Shown here piece by piece: positions 8,905-16,448 of a stretch of 42,796 nucleotides of DNA. Where the stretch lies: assembly GCF_008124835.1 (NCBI RefSeq), contig NZ_VNHW01000021.1, positions 1 through 42,796 on the forward strand, given 5' to 3'. This DNA is from Blastococcus xanthinilyticus. GTDB lineage: Bacteria > Actinomycetota > Actinomycetes > Mycobacteriales > Geodermatophilaceae. Below the pieces are notes generated by a model. It saw only the letters and a program-made list of their open reading frames with translations, was not told where the DNA came from and made no database searches. The stretch's first letter is position 1. Each line of letters begins with the position of its first letter. The position numbers and the translations under genes are program-made.

Positions 8905-9741
8905 ATGGCACGGCGAGCGACGGCGTACGGGCGAGGTGGCCCGTTCGTCTACCTGGTGGCGTTGCTGGTCGTGGCGGTGACGCTGGGGCCGGTGCTCTAC
9001 GGCGCACTCGGTGGCTTCCGCACCAACGCGCAGCTGGCGCGCGACCCCGCCGGTCTGCCGGATCCGTGGGTGTTCAGCAACTACACGAACGTCCTGAGCA
9101 ACTCCGCCTTCTGGCAGTACACGCTCAACTCGACGGCGATCGCCGTCATCACCACGGCGGTGGCGGTCCTCGCCGGCGTGATGGCCGCCTACCCGCTGGC
9201 CCGCTACCAGTTCAAGTTCCGGGAGCCGGTGTTCCTGGTCTTCGTGATCGGGCTGCTGTTCCCGGCGGCCGTGGCGATCATCCCGCTGTTCATCCTCGTG
9301 ACGCAGGACCTGCAGCTCGGCGACACCTGGTGGGGGGTGGCGCTGCCGCAGGCGGCGTTCGCGCTCCCGGTCACCGTGGTGATCCTGCGGCCGTTCCTGG
9401 CGGCGCTGCCCAAGGAGCTCGAGGAGGCGGCCATGCTCGACGGCGCCACCCGGGTGGGGATCTTCTGGCGGATCGCGCTGCCGCTGTCGATGCCGGCGCT
9501 GGTCACCGTCGGCGTCCTCGCCTTCGTCACCTCGTGGAACGCCTACCTGCTGCCGCTGCTGCTGCTGCGGGGAGACACGCGCACCCTGCCCCTGGGCGTG
9601 GCCGACTTCTCCACCCAGTACTCGGCCGACACCGCCGGGGTGCTGGCGTTCACCACCATCGCGATGATCCCCGCGCTCGTGCTGTTCCTCGCGATGCAGC
9701 GGCACATCGTCAGCGGGCTCCAGGGGGCGGTCAAGGGGTGA
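8905..9741 (+). CDS. Sugar ABC transporter permease, MalG/UgpE-like
   Basis: A 278-residue second permease with six predicted helices, starting at VYLVALLVVAVTLGPVLYGA. The EAA loop is LEEAAMLDGATRVGIFWRIA, and the SWNAYLLPLLLL block is typical of MalG-type subunits. The ribosome-binding site GAGAGGAACGAC lies inside the 13-codon frame that bridges the two permease genes, and the ATG overlaps that frame's stop (TGATG). It forms the heterodimeric channel with the preceding subunit. Confidence 0.95.
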   Translation: MARRATAYGRGGPFVYLVALLVVAVTLGPVLYGALGGFRTNAQLARDPAGLPDPWVFSNYTNVLSNSAFWQYTLNSTAIAVITTAVAVLAGVMAAYPLARYQFKFREPVFLVFVIGLLFPAAVAIIPLFILVTQDLQLGDTWWGVALPQAAFALPVTVVILRPFLAALPKELEEAAMLDGATRVGIFWRIALPLSMPALVTVGVLAFVTSWNAYLLPLLLLRGDTRTLPLGVADFSTQYSADTAGVLAFTTIAMIPALVLFLAMQRHIVSGLQGAVKG

Positions 9742-9768
9742 ACCCGGCGCCCGCCGCCGGGCCCTGAC

Positions 9769-9786
9769 CGACCGGTCCGCCGGTCG
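9769..9786 (+). terminator. Hairpin after the permease operon
   Basis: A perfect 7-bp stem CGACCGG / CCGGTCG with loop TCCG begins 28 nt after the permease stop. No T-run follows. It could attenuate transcription into the LacI gene, which lies 150 bp further on. Confidence 0.35.
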
Positions 9787-9935
9787 TGCCCGGCGGCCCC
9801 GGCCGCCTCGGAAGGGGGACGGCCGGCCCCGGATGTGGTTCAGTCCCGACGCGGGGCTGCCGTCCACCGAGACCTACCGGGCCGTCGAGGCCCCGCCGGC
9901 CTGCCCCTGGCAGTCCGGACGACGAGAGGGTGAAC

Positions 9936-11033
9936 ATGTCGATCGACTCATCCCGCGACGCCGTCGCCGGCCGGGGCGTCGGCGTGGGCCCGGGCGCCGG
10001 GACGCCGGTCCTCCCGGCACCGTCCCTCCGGGGCCGCGTGACGATGCAGCAGGTGGCCGCCGAGGCCGGCGTCTCGATCTCCACCGTGTCCAAGGTGATC
10101 AACGGGCGGTACGGGGTGTCGTCGGAGACCGTCGACCACGTCAGCCGGGTCATCGACCGGCTCGGCTACGAGGCGAGCCTGGTCGCGCGGAGCCTGCGCA
10201 ACCACCGCACCAACGTCATCGGCGTCCTGGTCATGGACTTCGAGCCGTTCAGCACGGAGGTCCTCAAGGGCGTCGCCGACGCCATCCACGGGTCCGGCTA
10301 CGAGCTGATCGCCTACTCCGCCGGCGGGCACGTCGAGGCGCGCGAGGGGTGGGAGCGGCGGTCGCTGTCCCGGCTGATGGGGTCGCTGGTCGACGGCGCC
10401 GTGCTCGTCACCCCCACCGTGACCGACGTCCAGGCCGACGGGCCGGTCGTGGCCGTCGACCCGCACACCGGTCCGTCGCGGCTGCCCTCGGTGGCCGCGG
10501 ACAACCTCGAGGGCGCCCGGCTCGGGGTGGCGCACCTGCTCGGGCTGGGGCACACCCGGATCGGCATGATCACCGGCCGGGCGGACCTCTTGTCGGCCCA
10601 GCAGCGGGAGCAGGGCTACCGCGAGGCGCTGGCGGCCGCGGGGCTGCCCGTGGACGAGACGCTGATGAGCTCCGGCGGCTTCGAGCCCGAGCTGGCGCGG
10701 TCGGCGGCCCGCGAGCTGCTCGCGCGCCCCGAGCCGCCGACGGCGGTCTTCGCGGCGAACGACCTCTCGGCCCTGGCGACGCTCGAGGTGGCCGCCGAGC
10801 TCGGGCTGGACGTGCCCGGCCGGCTCTCGGTCATGGGGTTCGACAACATCCCGGAGTCCGCGCTCGCCGACCCCTCGCTGACGACGGTGCAGCAGCCGAT
10901 CCGGCGGATGGGCGAGGAGGCCACGACCATGCTGCTGTCGCTCATCGCCGGCGAGGAGCTCACCGAGCCGCACCGCACCCTGGCGACCTCCGCCGTCGTC
11001 CGGGGGTCCACCGCTCCCCCGCGCCCGGCCTGA
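9936..11033 (+). CDS. LacI-family transcriptional regulator of the xylan cluster
   Basis: A 365-residue LacI/GalR repressor. After a ~33-residue Gly/Pro-rich N-terminal tail, the DNA-binding helix-turn-helix reads VTMQQVAAEAGVSISTVSKV. The hinge region and a periplasmic-binding-protein-like sensor domain follow (NVIGVLVMDFEPFSTEVLKG, then FAANDLSALATLEVAAELGL, then GFDNIPESALADPSLTTVQQ). It should repress through the palindrome at 6477-6496 and be released by a xylan- or arabinose-derived sugar (inference). The ATG at 9936 is chosen for GAGAGGG 5 nt upstream. It follows the permease by 194 bp. Its stop faces the rluB stop with only 9 bp between. Confidence 0.93.
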   Translation: MSIDSSRDAVAGRGVGVGPGAGTPVLPAPSLRGRVTMQQVAAEAGVSISTVSKVINGRYGVSSETVDHVSRVIDRLGYEASLVARSLRNHRTNVIGVLVMDFEPFSTEVLKGVADAIHGSGYELIAYSAGGHVEAREGWERRSLSRLMGSLVDGAVLVTPTVTDVQADGPVVAVDPHTGPSRLPSVAADNLEGARLGVAHLLGLGHTRIGMITGRADLLSAQQREQGYREALAAAGLPVDETLMSSGGFEPELARSAARELLARPEPPTAVFAANDLSALATLEVAAELGLDVPGRLSVMGFDNIPESALADPSLTTVQQPIRRMGEEATTMLLSLIAGEELTEPHRTLATSAVVRGSTAPPRPA

Positions 11034-11042
11034 CCGCGGGCC

Positions 11043-11888
11043 CTAGAGCCCGACCAGCTCCTGGAGGGCGCCGAGCTCCTCGCGGCTGAGCTTGCGGATG
11101 GTGCCCGAGCGCATCGCCCGCAGCTCGATCGGGCCGACGGCGGTCCGGGTCAACCGGGACACCGGCAGCCCGACCGCGGCCAGCAGCCGCCGGACGATGT
11201 GCTTGCGGCCCTCGTGCAGGACGACCTCCACGACCGACTGCCCGGCGTGGGTGTCGACCACCCGGAACGAGTCGACCTTCACCGGGCCGTCCTCCAGGTC
11301 GATGCCCGCCCGCAGCCGCCGGGAGAGGTCCCGCGGCACCGAGCCGGACACCTGGGCCAGGTAGGTCTTGCGCACCTCGTAGCTCGGGTGCGCCAGGCGG
11401 TGCGCCAGCTCGCCGTCGTTGGTGATCAGCAGCAGGCCCTCGGTGTCCTGGTCCAGCCGGCCGACGTGCACCAGCCCCTTGGCGAGGTCGCCGACCATGT
11501 CACCGACGGTCGGCCGGTTGCGGTCGTCGCTCATGGCGGTGATCACGCCCGGCGGCTTGTTCATGGCGTAGCTGACCCGGTCGTCGCGGATCTCGAGCCG
11601 GACCCCGTCGACGGCGATCTTGTCGTGCGCCGGGTCCACCCGCATGCCCTGCACCCGCACCTGCGCGCCGTTCACGCTGATCCGGCCGGCGTCGATCATG
11701 TCCTCGACCACGCGGCGCGACGCGACGCCGGCCCGGGCCAGGACCTTCTGCAGCCGCTCGCCCTGCGGGTCGCCGCCGGTGTCGGCGGGCGCCCGGTCGC
11801 CGGGGTGCACCGGGGCGAGCTCCATGTCCTCGGACCAGCCGTCGCCGGCCGCGGTGGTGCTCTCGTCGTTCGGGTTCGCGGTGTTCAT
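11043..11888 (-). CDS. rluB: 23S rRNA pseudouridine synthase, RluB/RsuA family
   Basis: A protein of about 281 residues. After ~40 acidic disordered residues, an S4 RNA-binding domain (RLQKVLARAGVASRRVVEDM) precedes the RsuA-type catalytic domain. The catalytic Asp lies in VGRLDQDTEGLLLITND. RluB-type enzymes isomerise a uridine in the peptidyl-transferase region of 23S rRNA; the exact target is inferred from family. I chose the ATG at 11888, with GGAG about 11 nt upstream; a GTG at 11906 is in frame. It is the last gene of the scpA-scpB-rluB run, an arrangement shared with mycobacteria (Rv1709-Rv1711, from memory). Confidence 0.92.
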   Translation of the reverse strand: MNTANPNDESTTAAGDGWSEDMELAPVHPGDRAPADTGGDPQGERLQKVLARAGVASRRVVEDMIDAGRISVNGAQVRVQGMRVDPAHDKIAVDGVRLEIRDDRVSYAMNKPPGVITAMSDDRNRPTVGDMVGDLAKGLVHVGRLDQDTEGLLLITNDGELAHRLAHPSYEVRKTYLAQVSGSVPRDLSRRLRAGIDLEDGPVKVDSFRVVDTHAGQSVVEVVLHEGRKHIVRRLLAAVGLPVSRLTRTAVGPIELRAMRSGTIRKLSREELGALQELVGL

Positions 11889-11991
11889 CGCCGTCCAGTC
11901 TCCCACCCGCCCGCGCGCCCTTCCGCCACCGCACGAGCCGGGCGCCAGTGAGCGCGCCCGCTGCCTGGGCGACCCGGCCGGGACGTGACGC

Positions 11992-12834
11992 TCAGGCGTC
12001 GGGGTGCTCGTCGAGCATCGCCGACGTGTCCGGCAGCAACGGCGCCAGCTCCGGCAGCTCGTCGAGGCCGCGGAGCCCGAGGCGCTCCAGGAACAGCGGT
12101 GTCGTCGCGTAGAGCCCGCCGCCGCTGTCGGGGTCGCTGCCCACCTCCCGCACCAGCCCGCGGCCGATGAGGGTGCGCATCACGCCGTCCACCCCGACCC
12201 CGCGGATCGCCGCCACCCGCGCGCGGGTGACCGGCTGGCGGTAGGCGATGACGGCGAGGGTCTCCAGCGCCGCCTGGGTCAGCCGGCTGCGCTGTCCTTC
12301 GCCGAGATAGCGCTCGACGACGGTCGCGTGCTCGTCCCGGGTGTACAGCCGCCACGCCTCCCCCACCCTGCGGAGCGTGACGCCGGCCGACCGCTCGTCG
12401 TAGCCGGCCGCCAGCGCGGCCAGGCCCTCGCGCACCTGGGCGACCGGGCAGCGCAGGGCCGCGGCCAGCGTCTCCTCGTCGACGGGGTCGTCGACCACGA
12501 ACAGCAGGGCCTCCAGGCCACCGCGCAGCTCGCCGGGGTCGAGCAGCTCGAGCGGCTCCGGCTCGGGCTCGGGCTCCGGCTCGGGCTCGGGCTCGGGTGC
12601 GGGAGCGGGGTCGCCGTCCGGGGCGGGCTCCTCCTCGGCCGGGACGGCCGGCACCGGCTGCTCCTCCACCGGCCGCTCGGCGACCCGTGCGGCCAGCTCG
12701 GCGGCGACGGCGTCCCAGGCGGTCGGATCGGCGTCCCCTCGGGCCTCGGCCTGCTCCCGCGTGGCCGCCAGCTCGGCGGCCAGGGCCGCCCAGGAGATGG
12801 GGCCGCGGTCCTGGTCCGGGGGCTGCTCGCTCAC
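11992..12834 (-). CDS. scpB: Segregation and condensation protein ScpB
   Basis: A 280-residue protein. It is the winged-helix partner of ScpA in the SMC condensin complex that compacts and segregates the chromosome. The conserved C-terminal half contains LEALLFVVDDPVDEETLAAAL, QAALETLAVIAYRQPVTRA and a VMRTLIGRGLVREVG block. The N-terminal ~95 residues are an added disordered tail ending in a Glu-Pro dipeptide run (about residues 81-94), encoded by a hexanucleotide repeat. The start is the GTG at 12834, which overlaps the scpA stop as GTGA; this is more convincing than the upstream in-frame start inside scpA. Confidence 0.93.
   Translation of the reverse strand: MSEQPPDQDRGPISWAALAAELAATREQAEARGDADPTAWDAVAAELAARVAERPVEEQPVPAVPAEEEPAPDGDPAPAPEPEPEPEPEPEPEPLELLDPGELRGGLEALLFVVDDPVDEETLAAALRCPVAQVREGLAALAAGYDERSAGVTLRRVGEAWRLYTRDEHATVVERYLGEGQRSRLTQAALETLAVIAYRQPVTRARVAAIRGVGVDGVMRTLIGRGLVREVGSDPDSGGGLYATTPLFLERLGLRGLDELPELAPLLPDTSAMLDEHPDA
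12547..12602. repeat. Hexanucleotide repeat coding the ScpB Glu-Pro run
   Basis: About eight tandem GGCTCS units (minus strand GAGCCS) encode alternating Glu and Pro. Such in-frame six-base repeats can gain or lose EP units without breaking the gene. The tract lies in the linker before the conserved ScpB domain. Confidence 0.8.
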
Positions 12835-13637
12835 CGGTACTCCTCGTCGGCGTCGGGGGCCGGTGCTCCGGCCGGGTCGGGTACCGCATCGCCGGTCCAC
12901 CGCACGTGCAGCTCGCCCAGCGGCGTCAGCTGCTCGAACACCACCCGCTGCTGCCGGTAGAGCTCGAGCAGCGCCAGGAACCGCGCGACCACCTCGAGGG
13001 TGTGCCCGCAGTCCGCCGTGAGCGCCCGGAAGCTGGTCGTGCCCGCCCGCACCAGCTGGTTGCGGACGAGCAGCAGCTGCTCCGCGACGCTGACCGCCGG
13101 CGCGTGCAGGTGCGCCACGCTGACCTGCTCGGGCACCTTGGGCGCGAGCACGCGGGCGGCCAGGGCGGCGAACTGCGCCGGCGTCAGGTCCAGCAGCACC
13201 TCGGGGACCAGCTCGGCGAACCGCGGCTCCAGCGCCACCTGGCGCGGGAACCGCCGGGCCGCCTCCTCGTCGCGCTGCCGGAGGAAGGCGGCGGCCTGCT
13301 TGTAGGCCTTGTACTGCAGCAGCCGGGCGAAGAGCAGGTCCCGGGCCTCCAGCAGCTCCAGGTCGTCCTCGTCGTCGACGTCGGCGGCCGGCAGCAGCCG
13401 GGCGGCCTTGAGGTCCAGCAGGGTGGCGGCGACCACCAGGAACTCGCTGGCCTGGTCGAGGTCCAGCTCGTCGCCGAGCGCTCGGAGGTGGGCCATGAAC
13501 TCGTCGGTGACCGTCGACAGCGCGATCTCGGTGACGTCGAGCTTGTGCTTGCCGATCAGCTGCAGCAGCAGGTCGAACGGCCCCTCGAAGTTCGTCAGCC
13601 GGACGGTGAAGCGCCCACCCGCCCGCGCTTCCGTCAT
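12831..13637 (-). CDS. scpA: Segregation and condensation protein ScpA (kleisin)
   Basis: A 268-residue kleisin subunit that bridges the SMC heads. The N-terminal signature LTNFEGPFDLLLQLIGKHKLDVTEIALSTV and the following helical DEFMAHLRAL region are clear, as is the C-terminal winged helix (FLALLELYRQQRVVFEQ). The ATG at 13637 sits 6 nt after TAAGCT, a TANNNT -10 element, with no ribosome-binding site; this is the pattern of a leaderless actinobacterial mRNA. A GTG at 13640 directly precedes it. The 3' end overlaps the scpB start. Confidence 0.94.
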   Translation of the reverse strand: MTEARAGGRFTVRLTNFEGPFDLLLQLIGKHKLDVTEIALSTVTDEFMAHLRALGDELDLDQASEFLVVAATLLDLKAARLLPAADVDDEDDLELLEARDLLFARLLQYKAYKQAAAFLRQRDEEAARRFPRQVALEPRFAELVPEVLLDLTPAQFAALAARVLAPKVPEQVSVAHLHAPAVSVAEQLLLVRNQLVRAGTTSFRALTADCGHTLEVVARFLALLELYRQQRVVFEQLTPLGELHVRWTGDAVPDPAGAPAPDADEEYR

Positions 13638-13643
13638 CACCGC

Positions 13644-13649
13644 AGCTTA
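13644..13649 (-). promoter_or_regulatory. -10 element for a leaderless scpA transcript
   Basis: On the minus strand TAAGCT ends 6 nt before the scpA ATG, matching TANNNT at -12 to -7 if transcription starts at the A of ATG. No clear -35 is visible, which is common in actinobacteria. Confidence 0.45.
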
Positions 13650-13655
13650 GGAGCG

Positions 13656-13701
13656 AGCCGTCCCGGGCGCGGGGGCCGGAGGCCTCCCGGCCGGGACGGC
13701 T
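13656..13701 (-). terminator. Strong nested hairpin upstream of scpA
   Basis: An outer perfect 11-bp inverted repeat (AGCCGTCCCGG / CCGGGACGGCT, 13656-13666 and 13691-13701) encloses an inner 6-bp stem GGCCGG / CCGGCC (13674-13692, sharing two bases). It lies after the RHH gene and before the scpA promoter, so it probably ends the parA-RHH transcript. No T-run follows. Confidence 0.5.
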
Positions 13702-13743
13702 GGACCCGCCCGTGCCGACCGGCGGGCGACACCTGGCCGCGGT

Positions 13744-13760
13744 GTCGTCCGGAGGACGAC
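13744..13760 (-). terminator. Hairpin with TCC loop after the RHH gene
   Basis: A perfect 7-bp stem; on the minus strand GTCGTCC-TCC-GGACGAC. It begins 24 nt after the stop of the RHH gene. Its stem tip and loop (TCC-TCC-GGA) are the same as those of the two hairpins after the TetR gene at 31517-31569. Confidence 0.4.
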
Positions 13761-13784
13761 GATGTCAGCTCCCCCGGAGGGATG

Positions 13785-14300
13785 TCAGCGCCCGTGCAGG
13801 CGACGGACCAGGACCGAGTCCTCACCGCGCTCGGTCAGGTCGGCCAGCAGGACCGAGATGGCCTCCCGGACGATCCGGCCGCGGTCGGCGGCCAGCCCGT
13901 GCTCGGCCCGCAGGGTCAGCCGCGCCGTCTCCAGCGCGAGCAGCTCGTCGGCGGAGATGTAGACGGTGATCTTCTCGTCGTGCTTCGTCCGCTCCGCGCG
14001 GCCGCGCATGGGCCGCCCGCGGGTGGGCACCTTCGGCTGGAGGACCGCTGCCGGGCCCGGCTGCGCCGGGGCGCCGCGGAAGGCCGCGAGGTCGTCGGCC
14101 TCCGCACCGCCGGGGACGAGCGTCAGCGGCGCGGCGGCCTCGGCCGCCTCGCTGGACCGCCGGGCGGTGCCGGCGCTGCGCAGCGCCGGCGAGCTCGCCG
14201 GCGTCGGCAGGCTGGGCAGCTCGGTGACCTCGGGGGCCGCCGTGGTGTCGGTGCGGCGGAACAGCTCCGAGGCACCCGGAAGAACAGGACGGCGCGTCAT
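13785..14300 (-). CDS. Ribbon-helix-helix-like protein, partner of ParA
   Basis: A 171-residue protein. Residues 1-100 are low-complexity and Ala/Pro/Ser-rich. The C-terminal ~65 residues (EKITVYISADELLALETARL, then DRGRIVREAISVLLADLTE) have the beta-strand plus two-helix pattern of ribbon-helix-helix DNA-binding domains. It lies 76 bp downstream of parA, on the same strand and just before scpAB. A function as the DNA-binding or activating partner of the ParA ATPase is inference from context and fold; there is no ParB-like domain. The start ATG has AGGAGGT upstream. Confidence 0.75.
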   Translation of the reverse strand: MTRRPVLPGASELFRRTDTTAAPEVTELPSLPTPASSPALRSAGTARRSSEAAEAAAPLTLVPGGAEADDLAAFRGAPAQPGPAAVLQPKVPTRGRPMRGRAERTKHDEKITVYISADELLALETARLTLRAEHGLAADRGRIVREAISVLLADLTERGEDSVLVRRLHGR

Positions 14301-14376
14301 GCCGACACCTCCTCGCTGGCGCTCGTCGGCTGCATGACCGGAGTCGCTGCGCCCCTGGGTGATCTCGCCCGCTCGA

Positions 14377-15282
14377 TCACAGTGCCAGCACCTCCTTGGC
14401 GAGGTCGCGGTACGCGGCGGCGCCGGTCGACGTGGGCGCCCACGTGGTGATCGGCTGGCCGGCGACCGTGGTCTCCGGGAACCGCACGGTGCGCTGGATG
14501 ACGGTCTTGAACACGGTGTCGCCGAAGGCCTCGACCACCCGGCTGAACACCTCCCGGCAGTGCACGGTCCGGGAGTCGTACATGGTGGCCAGGATGCCGT
14601 TGATCTCCAGCGACGGGTTCAGCCGCTCCTTGACCTTGTCGATGGTGTCGACCAGCAGGGCGACGCCGCGCAGCGAGAAGAACTCGCACTCCAGCGGGAT
14701 GACCACGCCCTGGGCGGCGGTCAGCGCGTTCACCGTCAGCAGGCCCAGGGAGGGCTGGCAGTCGATGAGGATGTAGTCGTACTCGTCGCGGACGTCGGCC
14801 AGCACGCGCAGCAGGGTCTGCTCCCGCGCGACCTCGCTGACCAGCTGCACCTCGGCGGCGGAGAGGTCGATGTTGCTCGGCACCAGGTCCAGGCCCGGGA
14901 TGTCGGTGGGCACCCGGACGTCGCGCAGGCTCGTCCGCCGCTCCATGAGCGCGTTGTAGATGGTCCGGTCCATGTTCTGCGCCGGGATCCCGAGACCGAC
15001 CGACAGGGCGCCCTGCGGGTCGAGGTCGATGAGCAGCACCTTCCGGCCGAACTCGGTCAGCGCGGCACCCAGGTTGATCGTCGACGTGGTCTTGCCGACC
15101 CCGCCCTTCTGGTTGCACATCGCGATGATGCGGGCCGGCCCGTGCTCGGTCAGGGGCTTGGGGTCCGGGAGGCGCCGCTGGCGCGCCCGGGCCGGGTCCT
15201 GTCGCAGCGCAGCCGCCCCCATCTCGGGGTCGGTGTCGTGCGGGCGCGCGACGGCAGAGGCCGCGTCCGCTCGGATCGCCAT
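14377..15282 (-). CDS. ParA/Soj-family chromosome partitioning ATPase
   Basis: A 301-residue deviant Walker A ATPase: KGGVGKTTSTINL at residues 59-71, Walker A' LLIDLDPQGAL, and IDCQPSLGLLTVNAL as Walker B. An N-terminal ~50-residue basic and acidic tail precedes the ATPase fold. It belongs to the ParA copy next to scpAB (Rv1708-like, from memory), not the canonical parAB locus near oriC, since no parB follows. It may position something along the nucleoid or septum with the RHH protein (inference). The ATG at 15282 has GGAGG about 11 nt upstream. Confidence 0.9.
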   Translation of the reverse strand: MAIRADAASAVARPHDTDPEMGAAALRQDPARARQRRLPDPKPLTEHGPARIIAMCNQKGGVGKTTSTINLGAALTEFGRKVLLIDLDPQGALSVGLGIPAQNMDRTIYNALMERRTSLRDVRVPTDIPGLDLVPSNIDLSAAEVQLVSEVAREQTLLRVLADVRDEYDYILIDCQPSLGLLTVNALTAAQGVVIPLECEFFSLRGVALLVDTIDKVKERLNPSLEINGILATMYDSRTVHCREVFSRVVEAFGDTVFKTVIQRTVRFPETTVAGQPITTWAPTSTGAAAYRDLAKEVLAL

Positions 15283-15492
15283 GGGTGTTCGCCTCCAGCT
15301 CGGCCCGGTCCGGACGTTCCGGGTGCGGTCAGCCGTCCTGTCCGCTCGGGGTGAGGAGGACGTTAGGGAGCGAGGAGCATCTTCCCAAGGCGGCACGCCG
15401 TCGACGTGTCGACATGGCGACGAATGCCAACCACTGTGACTGGTCAAGCCGAGCAGAACACAACTGTTGCCCAATGCCGAGCGATGCGATTG

Positions 15493-16416
15493 TCAGCTGA
15501 TCGCCCGCGGATGGCTGGTGGCGTAGACCTCCCGCAACCGGTCCACCGTCACCAGCGTGTAGACCTGGGTGGTGGTCACCGAGGCGTGGCCGAGCAGCTC
15601 CTGCACCACCCGGACGTCGGCCCCGCCGTCGATCAGGTGGGTCGCGAAGCAGTGCCGCAGCGTGTGCGGGGAGAGCTCGCCGTCCAGGCCCGCGCGCTCG
15701 GCCGCCGACCGCAGGATCGACCAGGCGCTCTGCCGCGACAGCGGCCCGCCGCGCACGTTGAGGAACAGCGCCCCGCCGCGCACCCCACCCGTCCCGGCCG
15801 CGGCCAGCGCCGGGCGGGCGCGCACCAGGTAGTCCTCGACCGCCCGCAGGGCGTAGCTGCCCACCGGGACCACCCGGACCTTGCCGCCCTTGCCGGCCAG
15901 CCGGACGGTGTGCTGGCCGCGGTCGAGGTCGTCGACGGCGAGCCCGACGGCCTCGGAGATGCGCGCGCCGGTGCCGTAGAGCAGCTCCAGCAGCGCCCGG
16001 TCCCGCAGCCCGCGTGGGCCTTCCAGCGACCCGGCCGCCTCGAGCAGCGCGATCACCGACTCGACGGGGATCGCCTTGGGCAGCCGCCGCGCCGGTGCCG
16101 GCGGCCGCACCTCGTGCGCGACGTCGTTGCCCACGTGGCCGTCCAGCAGGGCGAACCGGTGCAGCCCCCGCACGGCGACGACCGCCCGGGCAGCCGACGT
16201 CGCCGACAGCGGCGGGTGGTCCTCGTCGCCCCGGCGCAGGGCGGCCAGGAACCCGGAGACGTCGGACTCGGCCACCTCGCCCAGGCCGCGCACGCCTGCG
16301 TCCGCCAGGTACTCGGTGTAGCGGCGCAGGTCGCGGCGGTAGGAGGCGATGGTGTTCACCGCCAGCCCGCGCTCGACGGTCAGGTGGTCGAGGTAGCCGG
16401 TGACGACGCGCTGCAC
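15493..16416 (-). CDS. xerD: Site-specific tyrosine recombinase XerD
   Basis: A 307-residue recombinase that resolves chromosome dimers at dif. The N-terminal SAM-like domain starts [20 protein letters not shown]. Catalytic residues are visible: Arg in GTGARISEA, Lys in the GKGGKVR beta-hairpin, His-x-x-Arg in [11 protein letters not shown], His in [10 protein letters not shown] and the nucleophile Tyr in TTQVYTLV. The length is normal. The start is uncertain: GTG at 16416 gives a family-like N-terminus but has a weak ribosome-binding site, while a strong AGGAGGT lies at the end of ald, 6 nt before an in-frame CTG. It follows ald by about 32 bp and is probably co-transcribed. Confidence 0.93.
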   Translation of the reverse strand: MQRVVTGYLDHLTVERGLAVNTIASYRRDLRRYTEYLADAGVRGLGEVAESDVSGFLAALRRGDEDHPPLSATSAARAVVAVRGLHRFALLDGHVGNDVAHEVRPPAPARRLPKAIPVESVIALLEAAGSLEGPRGLRDRALLELLYGTGARISEAVGLAVDDLDRGQHTVRLAGKGGKVRVVPVGSYALRAVEDYLVRARPALAAAGTGGVRGGALFLNVRGGPLSRQSAWSILRSAAERAGLDGELSPHTLRHCFATHLIDGGADVRVVQELLGHASVTTTQVYTLVTVDRLREVYATSHPRAIS

Positions 16417-16448
16417 GTCGGCACCGGCGCCCGCCGTGGTCGCTGTCG

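Noticed and set aside
15283..15492. parS or other partition site upstream of parA
   Set aside because: No 16-bp parS-like palindrome (TGTTTCACGTGAAACA type) could be seen; only weak promoter-like sequence is present in this 210-bp gap.
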